Program-made: the position numbers and the translations under genes
Part shown: positions 8,217-16,176 of the stretch, piece after piece
How positions within the stretch are numbered: position 1 is the first letter of the stretch
Layout of the letters: the number at the start of each line of letters is the position of its first letter
Assembly: GCF_019890615.1 (NCBI RefSeq)
Contig: NZ_JAINVZ010000020.1
Location: forward strand, 62,001 to 126,000
Direction of reading: 5' to 3'
Length of the DNA: 64,000 nucleotides
Origin: Streptantibioticus parmotrematis
Lineage (GTDB): Bacteria; Actinomycetota; Actinomycetes; Streptomycetales; Streptomycetaceae
Notes under the pieces: generated by a model
Told to the model about the DNA's origin: nothing
Seen by the model: the letters and a program-made list of their open reading frames with translations, nothing else
The model's database searches: none

Positions 8217-9557
8217 ATGACCGACGACGTACTGCTTGTCCACGGCGGCACCCCGCTGGAGGGCGAGATCCGGGTCCGCGGTGCGAAGAACCTCGTGCCG
8301 AAGGCGATGGTCGCCGCCCTGCTGGGCAGCGGCCCCAGCCGCCTGCGCAACGTGCCCGACATCCGGGACGTGCGCGTGGTGCGCGGGCTGCTGCAACTGC
8401 ACGGGGTCACGGTGGGCCCGGGTGACGAGGCGGGTGAGCTGGTGCTCGACCCGTCGCACGTGGAGAGCGCCAACGTCGCCGACATCGACGCGCACGCCGG
8501 TTCCTCGCGCATCCCGATCCTCTTCTGCGGCCCGCTGCTGCACCGCCTCGGCCACGCGTTCATCCCGGGCCTGGGCGGCTGCGAGATCGGCGGCCGGCCG
8601 ATCGACTTCCACTTCGAGGTCCTGCGGCAGTTCGGCGCGGTCATCGAGAAGCGCCCCGAGGGCCAGTACCTGGAGGCGCCGCAGCGGCTGCGCGGCTGCA
8701 AGGTGCGGCTGCCGTACCCCTCGGTCGGCGCGACCGAGCAGGTGCTGCTGACGGCGGTGCTCGCCGAGGGCGTCACCGAGCTCGCCAACGCGGCCGTCGA
8801 GCCGGAGATCGAGGACCTGATCTGCGTCCTGCAGAAGATGGGCGCGATCATCTCGATGGACACCGACCGCACGATCCGCATCACCGGTGTGGACCGGCTC
8901 GGCGGCTACAACCACCGCGCCCTGCCCGACCGCCTGGAGTCGGCGTCCTGGGCGAGCGCGGCCCTGGCCACCAAGGGCAACGTCTACGTCCGCGGCGCCA
9001 GCCAGCGCGAGATGATGACGTTCCTCAACACCTACCGCAAGGTCGGCGGCGCGTTCGACATCGACGAGCAGGGCATCCGCTTCTGGCACCCCGGCGGCGA
9101 CCTGAGCGCGATCGCGCTGGAGACCGACGTCCACCCCGGCTTCCAGACCGACTGGCAGCAGCCGCTGGTGGTCGCGCTGACGCAGGCGTCGGGCCTGTCC
9201 ATCGTCCACGAGACGGTGTACGAGTCGCGCCTCGGTTTCACCTCCGCGCTCAACCAGATGGGTGCCCACATCCAGCTCTACCGCGAATGCCTGGGCGGCA
9301 CGCCGTGCCGCTTCGGCCAGCGCAACTTCCTGCACTCGGCGGTCGTCTCGGGCCCCACCAAGCTCCAGGGCGCCGACCTGGTCATCCCCGACCTGCGCGG
9401 CGGCTTCTCGTACCTGATCGCCGCCCTGGCCGCGGAGGGCACCTCCCACGTCCACGGCATCGACCTGATCAACAGGGGTTACGAGAACTTCATGGAGAAG
9501 CTCAGGGCGCTGGGCGCCAACGTGGAACTGCCCGCGCAGGCGACAACGACCGCGTAA
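8217..9557 (+). CDS. murA: UDP-N-acetylglucosamine 1-carboxyvinyltransferase
   Basis: MurA transfers enolpyruvate from PEP to UDP-GlcNAc, the first committed step of peptidoglycan synthesis, in the cytoplasm. The 446-aa sequence opens with VHGGTPLEGEIRVRGAKN, the inside-out EPT fold start. It carries the PEP-reacting cysteine in LGGCEIGGRPID (C122), so it should be fosfomycin-sensitive rather than the Asp-type resistant form. The frame is open upstream to 8040, but MTDDVLLVHGG at 8217 is the family start. A weak AGGAA lies 12 nt before it. It is a single gene, convergent with the HU gene across a strong hairpin. Confidence 0.95.
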   Translation: MTDDVLLVHGGTPLEGEIRVRGAKNLVPKAMVAALLGSGPSRLRNVPDIRDVRVVRGLLQLHGVTVGPGDEAGELVLDPSHVESANVADIDAHAGSSRIPILFCGPLLHRLGHAFIPGLGGCEIGGRPIDFHFEVLRQFGAVIEKRPEGQYLEAPQRLRGCKVRLPYPSVGATEQVLLTAVLAEGVTELANAAVEPEIEDLICVLQKMGAIISMDTDRTIRITGVDRLGGYNHRALPDRLESASWASAALATKGNVYVRGASQREMMTFLNTYRKVGGAFDIDEQGIRFWHPGGDLSAIALETDVHPGFQTDWQQPLVVALTQASGLSIVHETVYESRLGFTSALNQMGAHIQLYRECLGGTPCRFGQRNFLHSAVVSGPTKLQGADLVIPDLRGGFSYLIAALAAEGTSHVHGIDLINRGYENFMEKLRALGANVELPAQATTTA

Positions 9558-9607
9558 GACGGCAGGCGCCGACGCACGCCCAGCGGCGCGCCGGCGCACG
9601 CGCAACG

Positions 9608-9641
9608 CGAAGGGCGGCCACCTCGCGGTGGCCGCCCTTCG
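9608..9641. terminator. Bidirectional terminator between murA and HU gene
   Basis: A perfect 15-bp stem (9608-9622 with 9627-9641) around a TCGC loop sits between two convergent genes, so it can stop both transcripts. There is no clear U-tract, as is common in Streptomyces. Confidence 0.85.
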
Positions 9642-9677
9642 GGCGTTCCGGCGTCCGTGGGACGCCGGGACGACGCC

Positions 9678-9959
9678 TTACTTGCCCTTCGCGGCTTCCT
9701 TGAGCTTGGAGCCCGCCGAGACCTTCACGGAGTAGCCCGCGGGGATCTGGATCGGGTCACCGGTCTGCGGGTTGCGCGCGGTGCGAGCGGCACGGTGGGT
9801 GCGCTCGAAGGTGAGGAAGCCGGGGATGGTGACCTTCTCGTCGCCCTTGGCGACAACCTCGCCCGTCACCTCGGCGAGGGCGGCCAGAACGGCGTCGGCG
9901 TCCTTGCGGGTCACCTCTGCGCGCTCGGACAGAGCGGCCACCAGCTCACTGCGGTTCAT
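9678..9959 (-). CDS. hup: HU-family nucleoid DNA-binding protein (short HupA type)
   Basis: A 93-aa HU protein that bends and compacts DNA as a dimer. It shows the N-terminal helices (MNRSELVAALSERAEVTRKD), the GFLTFERTHRAARTARNPQTGDPI DNA-binding arm region, and the C-terminal SAGSKLKEAAKGK. The length is that of ordinary HU, without the Lys/Ala-rich tail of the HupS type. The ATG at 9959 follows GGGAG with 8-nt spacing. Upstream in-frame codons lack HU similarity. It is monocistronic, with the malic enzyme terminator 270 bp upstream. Confidence 0.94.
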   Translation of the reverse strand: MNRSELVAALSERAEVTRKDADAVLAALAEVTGEVVAKGDEKVTIPGFLTFERTHRAARTARNPQTGDPIQIPAGYSVKVSAGSKLKEAAKGK

Positions 9960-10231
9960 ATTCGTACTCCCGTGTTCTTCTTGCCATTGAGGCGTATTGC
10001 GATCCTCGGCCGCCCCTGAGGATGGCCGCCGCGTCGAAGCCGATGCTGCCAGGGCCCCCGGACACTTCACGCACCCGGGTCTTTGGCACGAGCTCCCGCC
10101 CGAATACGCATCCTGCCCTTATCAGCGGCGGGAAAGCCAATCCGGCACCCGTGAGAGTCACACGAAAAGCGCCACTGCGACAGCTTGGTGACGCTCCGTC
10201 CGCCCCTGACAGCGCAGCGGATGGTTTGTCC
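9960..10231 (-). other. Upstream region of the HU gene
   Basis: About 270 bp between the malic enzyme terminator and the HU start. It should contain the HU promoter, but I could not choose a -10/-35 pair with confidence. No gene is seen. Confidence 0.4.
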
Positions 10232-10273
10232 GGCCACGGCTGCCGCAACCATAGGGCCCCGGCAGCCGTGGCC
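10232..10273 (-). terminator. Terminator of the malic enzyme gene
   Basis: GGCCACGGCTGCCG (10232-10245) is perfectly complementary to 10260-10273, leaving a 14-nt loop. It lies 25 bp after the malic enzyme stop. Confidence 0.8.
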
Positions 10274-10298
10274 TTCACACGACGCGCGGGCCGCGTGA

Positions 10299-11741
10299 TT
10301 ACTGGACGGCGGTCGCCACCGCGTCGGGTGCGGTGACGCCCTGCGCCTTGGCGGCGTCCCGGACGGCACCGGCGACCGCCCCGGCGACCTTGTCGTTGAA
10401 GACGCTGGGGATGATGTAGTTGGCGTTGATCTCGTCGTCGGCCACGACCTCGGCCAGCGCCCGGGCGGCGGCGAGCATCATCTCGGTGTTCACCGTACGC
10501 GACTGGGCGTCCAGCAGGCCGCGGAAGACACCCGGGAAGACCAGCACGTTGTTGATCTGGTTGGGGAAGTCGCTGCGGCCGGTGGCCACGACCGCGGCCG
10601 TCTCACGGGCGATCGCGGGGTCGACCTCGGGGTCGGGGTTGGCCAGCGCGAAGACGATCGCGCCGTCCGCCATCGCGGCGACGTCCGCGCCGTCCAGCAC
10701 GTTGGGCGCGGAGACGCCGATGAACACGTCCGCGCCGACCACGGCCTGCTTGAGGGTGCCGGTGATGTCCTCGGGGTTGGTGTTGTCGGCGATCCAGCGC
10801 AGCGGCGACTCGGGGTCGGCGTCGACCAGATCGGTCCGCCCGCTGTGCACGACGCCGTGGATGTCGGCGACCACCGCGTGCTTGACGCCCGCCGCGATCA
10901 GCAGCTTGAGGATGGCGGTGCCGGCCGCGCCCGCGCCGGACATGACGACCCGCAGGTCCTCGATCTTCTTGCCGACGACGCGCAACGCGTTGGTGAGCGC
11001 CGCGAGCACCACGATCGCGGTGCCGTGCTGGTCGTCGTGGAAGACCGGGATGTCCAGCGCCTCGCGCAGCCGCGCCTCGATCTCGAAGCAGCGAGGGGCG
11101 GAGATGTCCTCCAGGTTGATGCCCGCGAAGCCGGGGGCGATCGCCTTGACGATCTCCACGATCGCGTCGGTGTCCTGGGTGTCCAGGCACAGCGGCCAGG
11201 CGTCGATGCCCGCGAAACGCTTGAAGAGGGCCGCCTTGCCCTCCATGACCGGCAGCGCCGCCTTGGGGCCGATGTTGCCCAGGCCCAGCACCGCGGAGCC
11301 GTCGGTGACGACCGCGACGCTGTTGCGCTTGATGGTCAGGCGGCGGGCGTCGTCGGGGTTCTCGGCGATCGCCATGCAGACCCGGGCGACGCCGGGCGTG
11401 TAGACCATGGACAGGTCGTCACGGTTGCGGATGGGGTGCTTGGACGCCATCTCGATCTTGCCGCCGAGGTGCATCAGGAACGTTCGGTCGGAGACCTTGC
11501 CGATCGCGACGCCCTCGATGTCGCGCAGCTTGCTGACGATCTGGTCGGCGTGCGCGGTGGACGTCGCGGCCACGGTGACGTCGATACGGAGCTTCTCGTG
11601 GCCCGAGGCGGTGACGTCGAGGCCGGTGACCGACCCGCCGGACGCCTCCACCGCGTTGGTGAGCTGACCGACCGCGGTCCCGCTGGCCGGGACCTCTAGT
11701 CGGACCGTGATCGAGTACGAGACGCTCGGCGCCGTTGCCAT
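10299..11741 (-). CDS. Malic enzyme with N-terminal ACT-like domain
   Basis: This enzyme oxidatively decarboxylates malate to pyruvate, linking the TCA cycle to pyruvate and NAD(P)H supply. The 480-aa protein has an N-terminal ACT-like regulatory domain (residues about 1-90, SYSITVRLEVPA). Then comes the malic enzyme domain (VYTPGVARVC, VTDGSAVLGLGNIGP) and the NAD(P)-binding domain with the GAGAAG nucleotide motif. The HDDQHGT and SDFPNQINN blocks of small bacterial malic enzymes are intact. Cofactor preference cannot be decided from sequence alone. The ATG at 11741 has an excellent GGAGGAAG ribosome-binding site. It is monocistronic, with a hairpin terminator after it. Confidence 0.93.
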   Translation of the reverse strand: MATAPSVSYSITVRLEVPASGTAVGQLTNAVEASGGSVTGLDVTASGHEKLRIDVTVAATSTAHADQIVSKLRDIEGVAIGKVSDRTFLMHLGGKIEMASKHPIRNRDDLSMVYTPGVARVCMAIAENPDDARRLTIKRNSVAVVTDGSAVLGLGNIGPKAALPVMEGKAALFKRFAGIDAWPLCLDTQDTDAIVEIVKAIAPGFAGINLEDISAPRCFEIEARLREALDIPVFHDDQHGTAIVVLAALTNALRVVGKKIEDLRVVMSGAGAAGTAILKLLIAAGVKHAVVADIHGVVHSGRTDLVDADPESPLRWIADNTNPEDITGTLKQAVVGADVFIGVSAPNVLDGADVAAMADGAIVFALANPDPEVDPAIARETAAVVATGRSDFPNQINNVLVFPGVFRGLLDAQSRTVNTEMMLAAARALAEVVADDEINANYIIPSVFNDKVAGAVAGAVRDAAKAQGVTAPDAVATAVQ

Positions 11742-11952
11742 GCCGACTTCCTCCGCTGTTCCGCGTTGTCCGCGCCCGTGCCCATGGGTCGGGCACGAGA
11801 CATCCGATCGTCCCACCTACCGGTGAGTAGGCGGTAACTGGGCCACCATCTTTATGGAAACAATATTCCACCATGCGGTAGATCCGGAGTGGACAGGGGT
11901 CCGATCCGGTGACCGCCGGAGCCCGGAAGACGCCCAACTTCCGCGACAGGAA

Positions 11953-11979
11953 TGGACATCGCGAGTCGTTTGTTAGTCT
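11953..11979 (+). promoter_or_regulatory. Candidate promoter of the intergenic sRNA
   Basis: TGGACA at 11953-11958 (5 of 6 to TTGACA) and TAGTCT at 11974-11979 (TANNNT) lie on the plus strand with a 15-nt spacer, a little short. Initiation near 11986 would start the RNA just before its closing stem. Confidence 0.45.
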
Positions 11980-11985
11980 GGATAC

Positions 11986-12110
11986 GGCACCGGCTCGATC
12001 CAAGCCCCCGGGCCCAACCATTGTCGCTACGAGCGACCGCTAGCCGCGAGGCGAGCATGGCGGGCCGGTGTCACAGACGAAGACGAAGGGGCCCGCGAGG
12101 GCCCCTTCGT
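11986..12110 (+). ncRNA. Candidate structured small RNA between malic enzyme and helD
   Basis: There is no coding frame here, but several elements nest. A 10-bp closing stem pairs 11988-11997 with 12061-12070 (one G-U). A 6-bp hairpin GTCGCT/AGCGAC lies at 12023-12037. A GNRA-type hairpin (GCC GCGA GGC, extended by GCU/AGC across an A-G mismatch) lies at about 12040-12057. A C-rich single-stranded run (AAGCCCCCGGGCCC) precedes them. A strong hairpin at 12083-12110 could end the RNA. With the promoter-like boxes upstream this makes a transcript of about 125 nt. The strand is inferred from the order promoter, fold, terminator. Similarity to known RNA families could not be tested. Confidence 0.55.
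12083..12110. terminator. Terminator for helD and possibly for the sRNA
   Basis: ACGAAGGGGCC (12083-12093) pairs with GGCCCCTTCGT (12100-12110) around a short loop. On the minus strand it follows the helD stop by about 125 nt and is trailed by a pyrimidine-rich run. On the plus strand it would end the sRNA candidate. Confidence 0.75.
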
Positions 12111-12235
12111 CGTTGTGGGCAGTCGTTCCTCCCCCAGCCGACGCCGGGGCTGCCCCCTGCGGGACGGGTGGGCACCACCGCCCCACCGGCCCGCACCCGG
12201 CGACGAAACGCCCACCCCGAACCAAGCGAAGCCGC

Positions 12236-14542
12236 CTACTCCCGCAAAAGATCCGGCACCCCGCCCCCATCCGGCTCGTCCCGCACCCCCGCCACCACGG
12301 TGAGCCGTTGCGTGGCCCGCGTCAGGGCCACGTACAGCACGCGCAACCCCGCCGGCGACTCGTCCGCGATCTCCGCCGGTGAGACGACGACCGTCGCGTC
12401 GTACTCGAGTCCCTTCGCCTCCAGGCTCCCGAGCGGCACGACCCGCTCCCCCAGCCCCGTGAGCCATTCGCGCGCCTGCGCCCGCCGTCCCATCGCGACG
12501 ACCACCCCGATGGTCCCCTCGACCTCGTCCAGCAGCCGCGCCGCGCACTCCCGCACGCTCGCGCCCAGGTCGTCGCCCGCGACCTCGAACCGGGGCACCA
12601 GCCCCGTCGACCGCACGGCGGACGGGGGCCGCGTCCCGGGCATGGCGAGGCGCAGCACCTTGGACGCCAGTTCCGCGATCTCCGCCGGGTTGCGGTAGTT
12701 GACGGTCAGTTCGAAACGCCGCCGCACGCGTGCGCCCAGCGCCTCGTCGCGGGCCCGGGTCGCCTCGTCCACGTCCGCCCAGGAGCTCTGCGCCGGGTCG
12801 CCGACCACGGTCCACGTCGCGCTGGTACCGCGCCGGGCGACCATCCGCCACTGCATGGGCGTGAGGTCCTGCGCCTCGTCGACGATGACGTGCGCGTACT
12901 CGGCGCGTTCCTGCTCACGGCGCTCGGCGCGGGTGCGGCGCCCGGCGGACATGCGGTCCGCGTACGTCGTCACCTCCTCCAGGCCGGTCAGCTCGTCCAG
13001 CGGGTCGGCCTCACGCGGCCGGACCGGCTCCGGGGGCGTGCCGAGCAGGATCCGCAGCTCGTCCAGGAGCGCCACGTCGTGCACCGACAGCGGTCCCTGC
13101 CCGGCCGCGTCCAGCCGCCGCAGCGAGCGGGCCAGCTGCCGTACCTCGCGCTGCGCCAGCACCCGGCGCGCCCAGCGCCCGAGCCGCCGTTCCTCGGCCA
13201 TCGTGGCGAGCACCCCGCGCGGGGTGAGCACCGGCCACCACCGGTGCAGGAACCCGGTGAACGCGTCCTCGCCGGAGACGTCCTCGTCGAACGCGGCCCT
13301 GGCCTCCGCGATCAGCTCCGGGTCGACCAGGTGCCTGCCGCGGCCCGACTTCTCCCACAGGGCGTCCAGCAGCAGCCTGCGGGCCCGCGGGCGCATCAGG
13401 TTCAGCGGCGCGGTGCCGCCCAGCGCGGTGTGGCGGATCGCGGCCAGTTCCTCGCCGTCCAGCTCCAGGCGGGCGCCGAAGGCGACCACCCGCAGCGAGG
13501 TCGGTACGCGTTCCCCCAGCTCCAGCGCGCCCCGGGCGGCCCGGCGCAGCACCGGCAGCATCCGCGAGGAGCCCTTGACCCGGGCCACCTGCGGTTCGTC
13601 GTACGTCGTGGCCTCGGCGCCCTCGACCAGCGAGCCGACCGCGCGGATCGCGACCTGCCCCTCCTCGCCCAGCGACGGCAGCACGCCCTCGGTGTACGAC
13701 ACCAGCAGCGGCGTCGGCGAGACGACGAGGATGCCGCCGGAGTAGCGCCGCCGGTCCTGGTAGAGCAGGTAGGCGGCACGGTGCAGGGCGACCGCGGTCT
13801 TGCCGGTGCCGGGGCCGCCGGTGACCTCGGTGACCCCCGGTGCGGGGGCGCGGATCACCATGTCCTGCTCGGCCTGGATGGAGGCGACGATGTCGCGCAT
13901 GGAGTGACTGCGGGCCCGGCCGAGCGCCGCCATCAGAGCGCCGTCGCCGACCACGGCCAGATCCTCGCCGTCGAGGGTGGCCTCGACCTCAGGCCGCATC
14001 AGGTCGTCCTCGACGCCCAGCACCCGCCGCCCCCTGCTGCGGATCACCCGGCGGCGCACCACCCGGCCCGGATCCTTGGGCGTGGAGCGGTAGAACGGCG
14101 CGGCGGCCGGCGCGCGCCAGTCGATGACCAGCGGCGCGTAGTCCGCGTCGAGCACGCCGAGGCGGCCGATGTGCAGCGTCTCGGCGATGCCCGCGGTGCC
14201 GTCCGGGGCGATGGCGTCCTCGGCGACCTCGGTGGCGGTGAAGGCACCGTCCGGGCCGCGCTTGCCGTCCTTGCCGCGCAGCAGGTCGATGCGGCCGAAG
14301 AGGAAGTCCTCGAACTCCGAGTTGAGCCGGTTGAGATGGACCCCGGCCTGGAAGACCTGCGCGTCGCGCTCCGCGAGCGCGCCGGGCGTGCCGACCTGAC
14401 CGCGCTTCTCGGCGTCGTCCACCAGGAACTCGGCCTCGTGGATCTTCTCCTCCAGGCGGCGGTACACCCGGTCCAGGTGTGCCTGCTCCACCGCGACCTC
14501 ACGGTCCCGGAGTGCCTCCCGGACTGCGTCCTGCGCTGCCAC
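12236..14542 (-). CDS. helD: HelD-type UvrD-like ATPase acting on RNA polymerase
   Basis: HelD proteins are UvrD/Rep-fold ATPases that prise stalled RNA polymerase off DNA; some actinobacterial members (HelR) give rifamycin tolerance. The 768-aa sequence has an N-terminal coiled-coil arm (residues about 1-80), which in the family enters the secondary channel. It also has Walker A GGPGTGKTAVALHR (about 240), Walker B VIVDEAQDLTPMQW (about 555), SNF-like motif TVNYRNPAEI and motif VI YVALTRATQRL near the C terminus. The GTG start follows a GAGGGGG-type site. No rifamycin-associated inverted repeat was seen upstream, so I call it HelD and leave rifamycin protection open. It is divergent from the KTSC gene. 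Confidence 0.88.
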   Translation of the reverse strand: MAAQDAVREALRDREVAVEQAHLDRVYRRLEEKIHEAEFLVDDAEKRGQVGTPGALAERDAQVFQAGVHLNRLNSEFEDFLFGRIDLLRGKDGKRGPDGAFTATEVAEDAIAPDGTAGIAETLHIGRLGVLDADYAPLVIDWRAPAAAPFYRSTPKDPGRVVRRRVIRSRGRRVLGVEDDLMRPEVEATLDGEDLAVVGDGALMAALGRARSHSMRDIVASIQAEQDMVIRAPAPGVTEVTGGPGTGKTAVALHRAAYLLYQDRRRYSGGILVVSPTPLLVSYTEGVLPSLGEEGQVAIRAVGSLVEGAEATTYDEPQVARVKGSSRMLPVLRRAARGALELGERVPTSLRVVAFGARLELDGEELAAIRHTALGGTAPLNLMRPRARRLLLDALWEKSGRGRHLVDPELIAEARAAFDEDVSGEDAFTGFLHRWWPVLTPRGVLATMAEERRLGRWARRVLAQREVRQLARSLRRLDAAGQGPLSVHDVALLDELRILLGTPPEPVRPREADPLDELTGLEEVTTYADRMSAGRRTRAERREQERAEYAHVIVDEAQDLTPMQWRMVARRGTSATWTVVGDPAQSSWADVDEATRARDEALGARVRRRFELTVNYRNPAEIAELASKVLRLAMPGTRPPSAVRSTGLVPRFEVAGDDLGASVRECAARLLDEVEGTIGVVVAMGRRAQAREWLTGLGERVVPLGSLEAKGLEYDATVVVSPAEIADESPAGLRVLYVALTRATQRLTVVAGVRDEPDGGGVPDLLRE

Positions 14543-14714
14543 GCAAGGACCCCCTCTTCTTGCTTCCGCGTGCGCCCCGTGCGCTCAAGCGACCTGCAAC
14601 CGTACGCGAACGGGTGGCATCGATGCACGTAATCCATGGTGACGCGCCCCTCTCACGTGCCTCCGCGCACGATCCGAGGCTGCGGAAGCGCGTTCGCACG
14701 CGCACGCTGGGGAG

Positions 14715-14930
14715 GTGCACCGGACACCCGTGGAGTCGTCGGCGCTGAGGTCGGTGGGCTACGAGAAGCGCGTCCTGGAGATCGAGTACGTCCAGGGCCA
14801 GGTCTACGACTACCTGGACGTCCCCCGGCCGGTCTACGACGCGTTGATGACGGCGCAGAGCAAGGGCCGCTATGTCAACGCCCAGGTCAAGACCCACTAC
14901 CGCTACCAGCGCATCACCAACGATCCCTGA
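14715..14930 (+). CDS. KTSC domain protein
   Basis: A 71-aa protein that is essentially one KTSC domain, a small fold of unknown function often linked to lysyl-tRNA synthetase-like or phage proteins. Family signatures seen are ESSALRSVGYEKRVLEIEY, YDYLDVPRPVYDAL and KGRYVNAQVKTHYRY. The start is uncertain. GTG at 14715 overlaps its own GGGGAGG site, while GTG at 14730 lies 14 nt beyond that site. It is divergent from helD. About 175 bp separate them and contain no other gene. Confidence 0.75.
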   Translation: MHRTPVESSALRSVGYEKRVLEIEYVQGQVYDYLDVPRPVYDALMTAQSKGRYVNAQVKTHYRYQRITNDP

Positions 14931-15104
14931 AGCCCCGCCGGCGCCCCACTGCTCCGGCAACACCCCGACCGCGGTGCCCCCGCCTCCCGGCTCGTACGAC
15001 ACCACGGCTCCGACAGCACCCCGACCGCGGCGCCCCGCCTCCCTGAGGGGGGTGCGGGTGGGCGAAGCCCCCCGCCACGCGCGGCGAAGCCGCGCAAAAC
15101 AGAA
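14931..15104. repeat. Imperfect 30-bp direct repeat in the KTSC-ssrA gap
   Basis: Two copies of a GCTCCGRCARCACCCCGACC-type sequence (near 14950-14980 and 15007-15037) lie downstream of the KTSC gene, 57 bp apart. No gene or hairpin role is apparent. Confidence 0.5.
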
Positions 15105-15148
15105 GAGGGCGAAGTGGCTCGCGTTTTCTGCGAGCACACTTCGCCCTC
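15105..15148 (-). terminator. tmRNA terminator
   Basis: An 18-bp stem, with one bulged base, pairs GAGGGCGAAGTGGCTCGC (15105-15122) with 15130-15148. On the minus strand it directly follows the tmRNA 3' end and is trailed by a TTCTGTTTTG run. Confidence 0.85.
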
Positions 15149-15155
15149 GACCTCG

Positions 15156-15533
15156 TGGAGATGGCGGGAATCGAACCCGCGTCCTACGGTGCGGAACCAG
15201 GGCTTCTCCGAGCGCAGTCCGCTGTGCTTTTCTCGGCCCCGGCAGTCACGCGGACAAGCCGCCGACGGGCCCAGCCACTGTGTGGTTTTCCACTAGCCCC
15301 CGTGGCCGGGCCTAGTGGTGGAGTTCCCTAGCTGATGCCAGGATCCGGGTCGGGAACAGCCCCGGGCTGACACTTCGCGAAGTCGCTGTCTGTTAGATCA
15401 GGCAGCGAGGGCGAAGGAATCGCGCTTGGTGTTGGCGATTATTGTTTTGCGGCACGTGGTTTACGAGATCATTGCCGCGTTCCTCGGCTCGCTTCCCCTG
15501 CCTCGACAACCGCAGTCGAAACCGATCATCCCC
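15156..15533 (-). ncRNA. ssrA: tmRNA (transfer-messenger RNA)
   Basis: tmRNA rescues stalled ribosomes together with SmpB. The 5' end GGGGATG (15533-15527) pairs with CATCTCC (15163-15157) to form the acceptor stem. The T arm GCGGGTTCGATTCCCGC lies just before it. The tag frame starts at the GCC resume codon at 15436 and reads ANTKRDSFALAA before TGA at 15400-15398, with the usual LAA degron. The discriminator A is at 15156 and CCA is not encoded (CGA follows), so the tail must be added. Mature length is about 378 nt plus CCA. smpB lies 145 bp upstream on the same strand. Confidence 0.95.
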
Positions 15534-15678
15534 ATGTTCTCTTCTCAAGGTGCGCAGCGGGACCTGGGCCCCGCTGGTGCACTGTCATCGTACGGGAACA
15601 ACGCCCCGCACGGCCAGCGCATTCCCGCGCCCGGCCACCCGTCCGGGGCGGCTGGTGCCGGGGGTCAGGCGCGCGGGG

Positions 15679-16158
15679 TCAGGCGCGCTGCCTGCGGCGG
15701 GCCGACGAGATCGCGCGGTCCGCCTCGCGGCGGTCCTGCTTCTCGCGCAGCGTCTGCCGCTTGTCGTAGTCCTTCTTGCCCTTGGCGAGCGCGATCTCGA
15801 CCTTGGCGCGGCCGTCCTTGAAGTACAGCTGGAGCGGCACGAGCGTGTGCCCGGTCTCCTGGGTCTTGCCGACCAGCTTGTCGATCTCGGCGCGGTGCAT
15901 CAGCAGCTTGCGCTTGCGGCGCGCGGAGTGGTTGGTCCACGTCCCCTGGCTGTACTCGGGGATGTGCACGTTGTGCAGCCACGCCTCGCCGCCGTCGAGC
16001 TGCGCGAAGCCGTCCACCAGCGAGGCACGCCCCTGGCGCAGCGACTTGACCTCGGTGCCGGTCAGCACCAGGCCCGCCTCGTAGGTGTCGAGGATGTGGT
16101 AGTCGTGCCGCGCCTTCTTGTTCTGCGCGATCAGCTTGCGACCCGTCTCTTTAGCCAT
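15679..16158 (-). CDS. smpB: SsrA-binding protein SmpB
   Basis: SmpB binds the tRNA-like domain of tmRNA and delivers it to stalled ribosomes. The 159-aa protein has the OB-fold signatures [50 protein letters not shown] and the basic C-terminal helix ([20 protein letters not shown]) that enters the mRNA channel. The length is typical. It sits immediately upstream of ssrA on the same strand and 18 bp downstream of the S41 protease gene. That fits the conserved ftsE-ftsX-S41-smpB-ssrA order of actinobacteria, probably one transcription unit in part. Confidence 0.96.
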   Translation of the reverse strand: MAKETGRKLIAQNKKARHDYHILDTYEAGLVLTGTEVKSLRQGRASLVDGFAQLDGGEAWLHNVHIPEYSQGTWTNHSARRKRKLLMHRAEIDKLVGKTQETGHTLVPLQLYFKDGRAKVEIALAKGKKDYDKRQTLREKQDRREADRAISSARRRQRA

Positions 16159-16176
16159 AGCGTGGCCATTCTCGCA

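Noticed and set aside
11986-12110. 6C RNA identity for the sRNA candidate
   Set aside because: 6C RNAs have two hairpins with runs of at least six C in the loops. Here the C-run is five long and not in a paired-hairpin context of that type.
14543-14714. Rifamycin-associated element upstream of helD
   Set aside because: I searched the helD upstream region for the 19-bp inverted repeat typical of HelR-type genes and found no match, so rifamycin control is not claimed.
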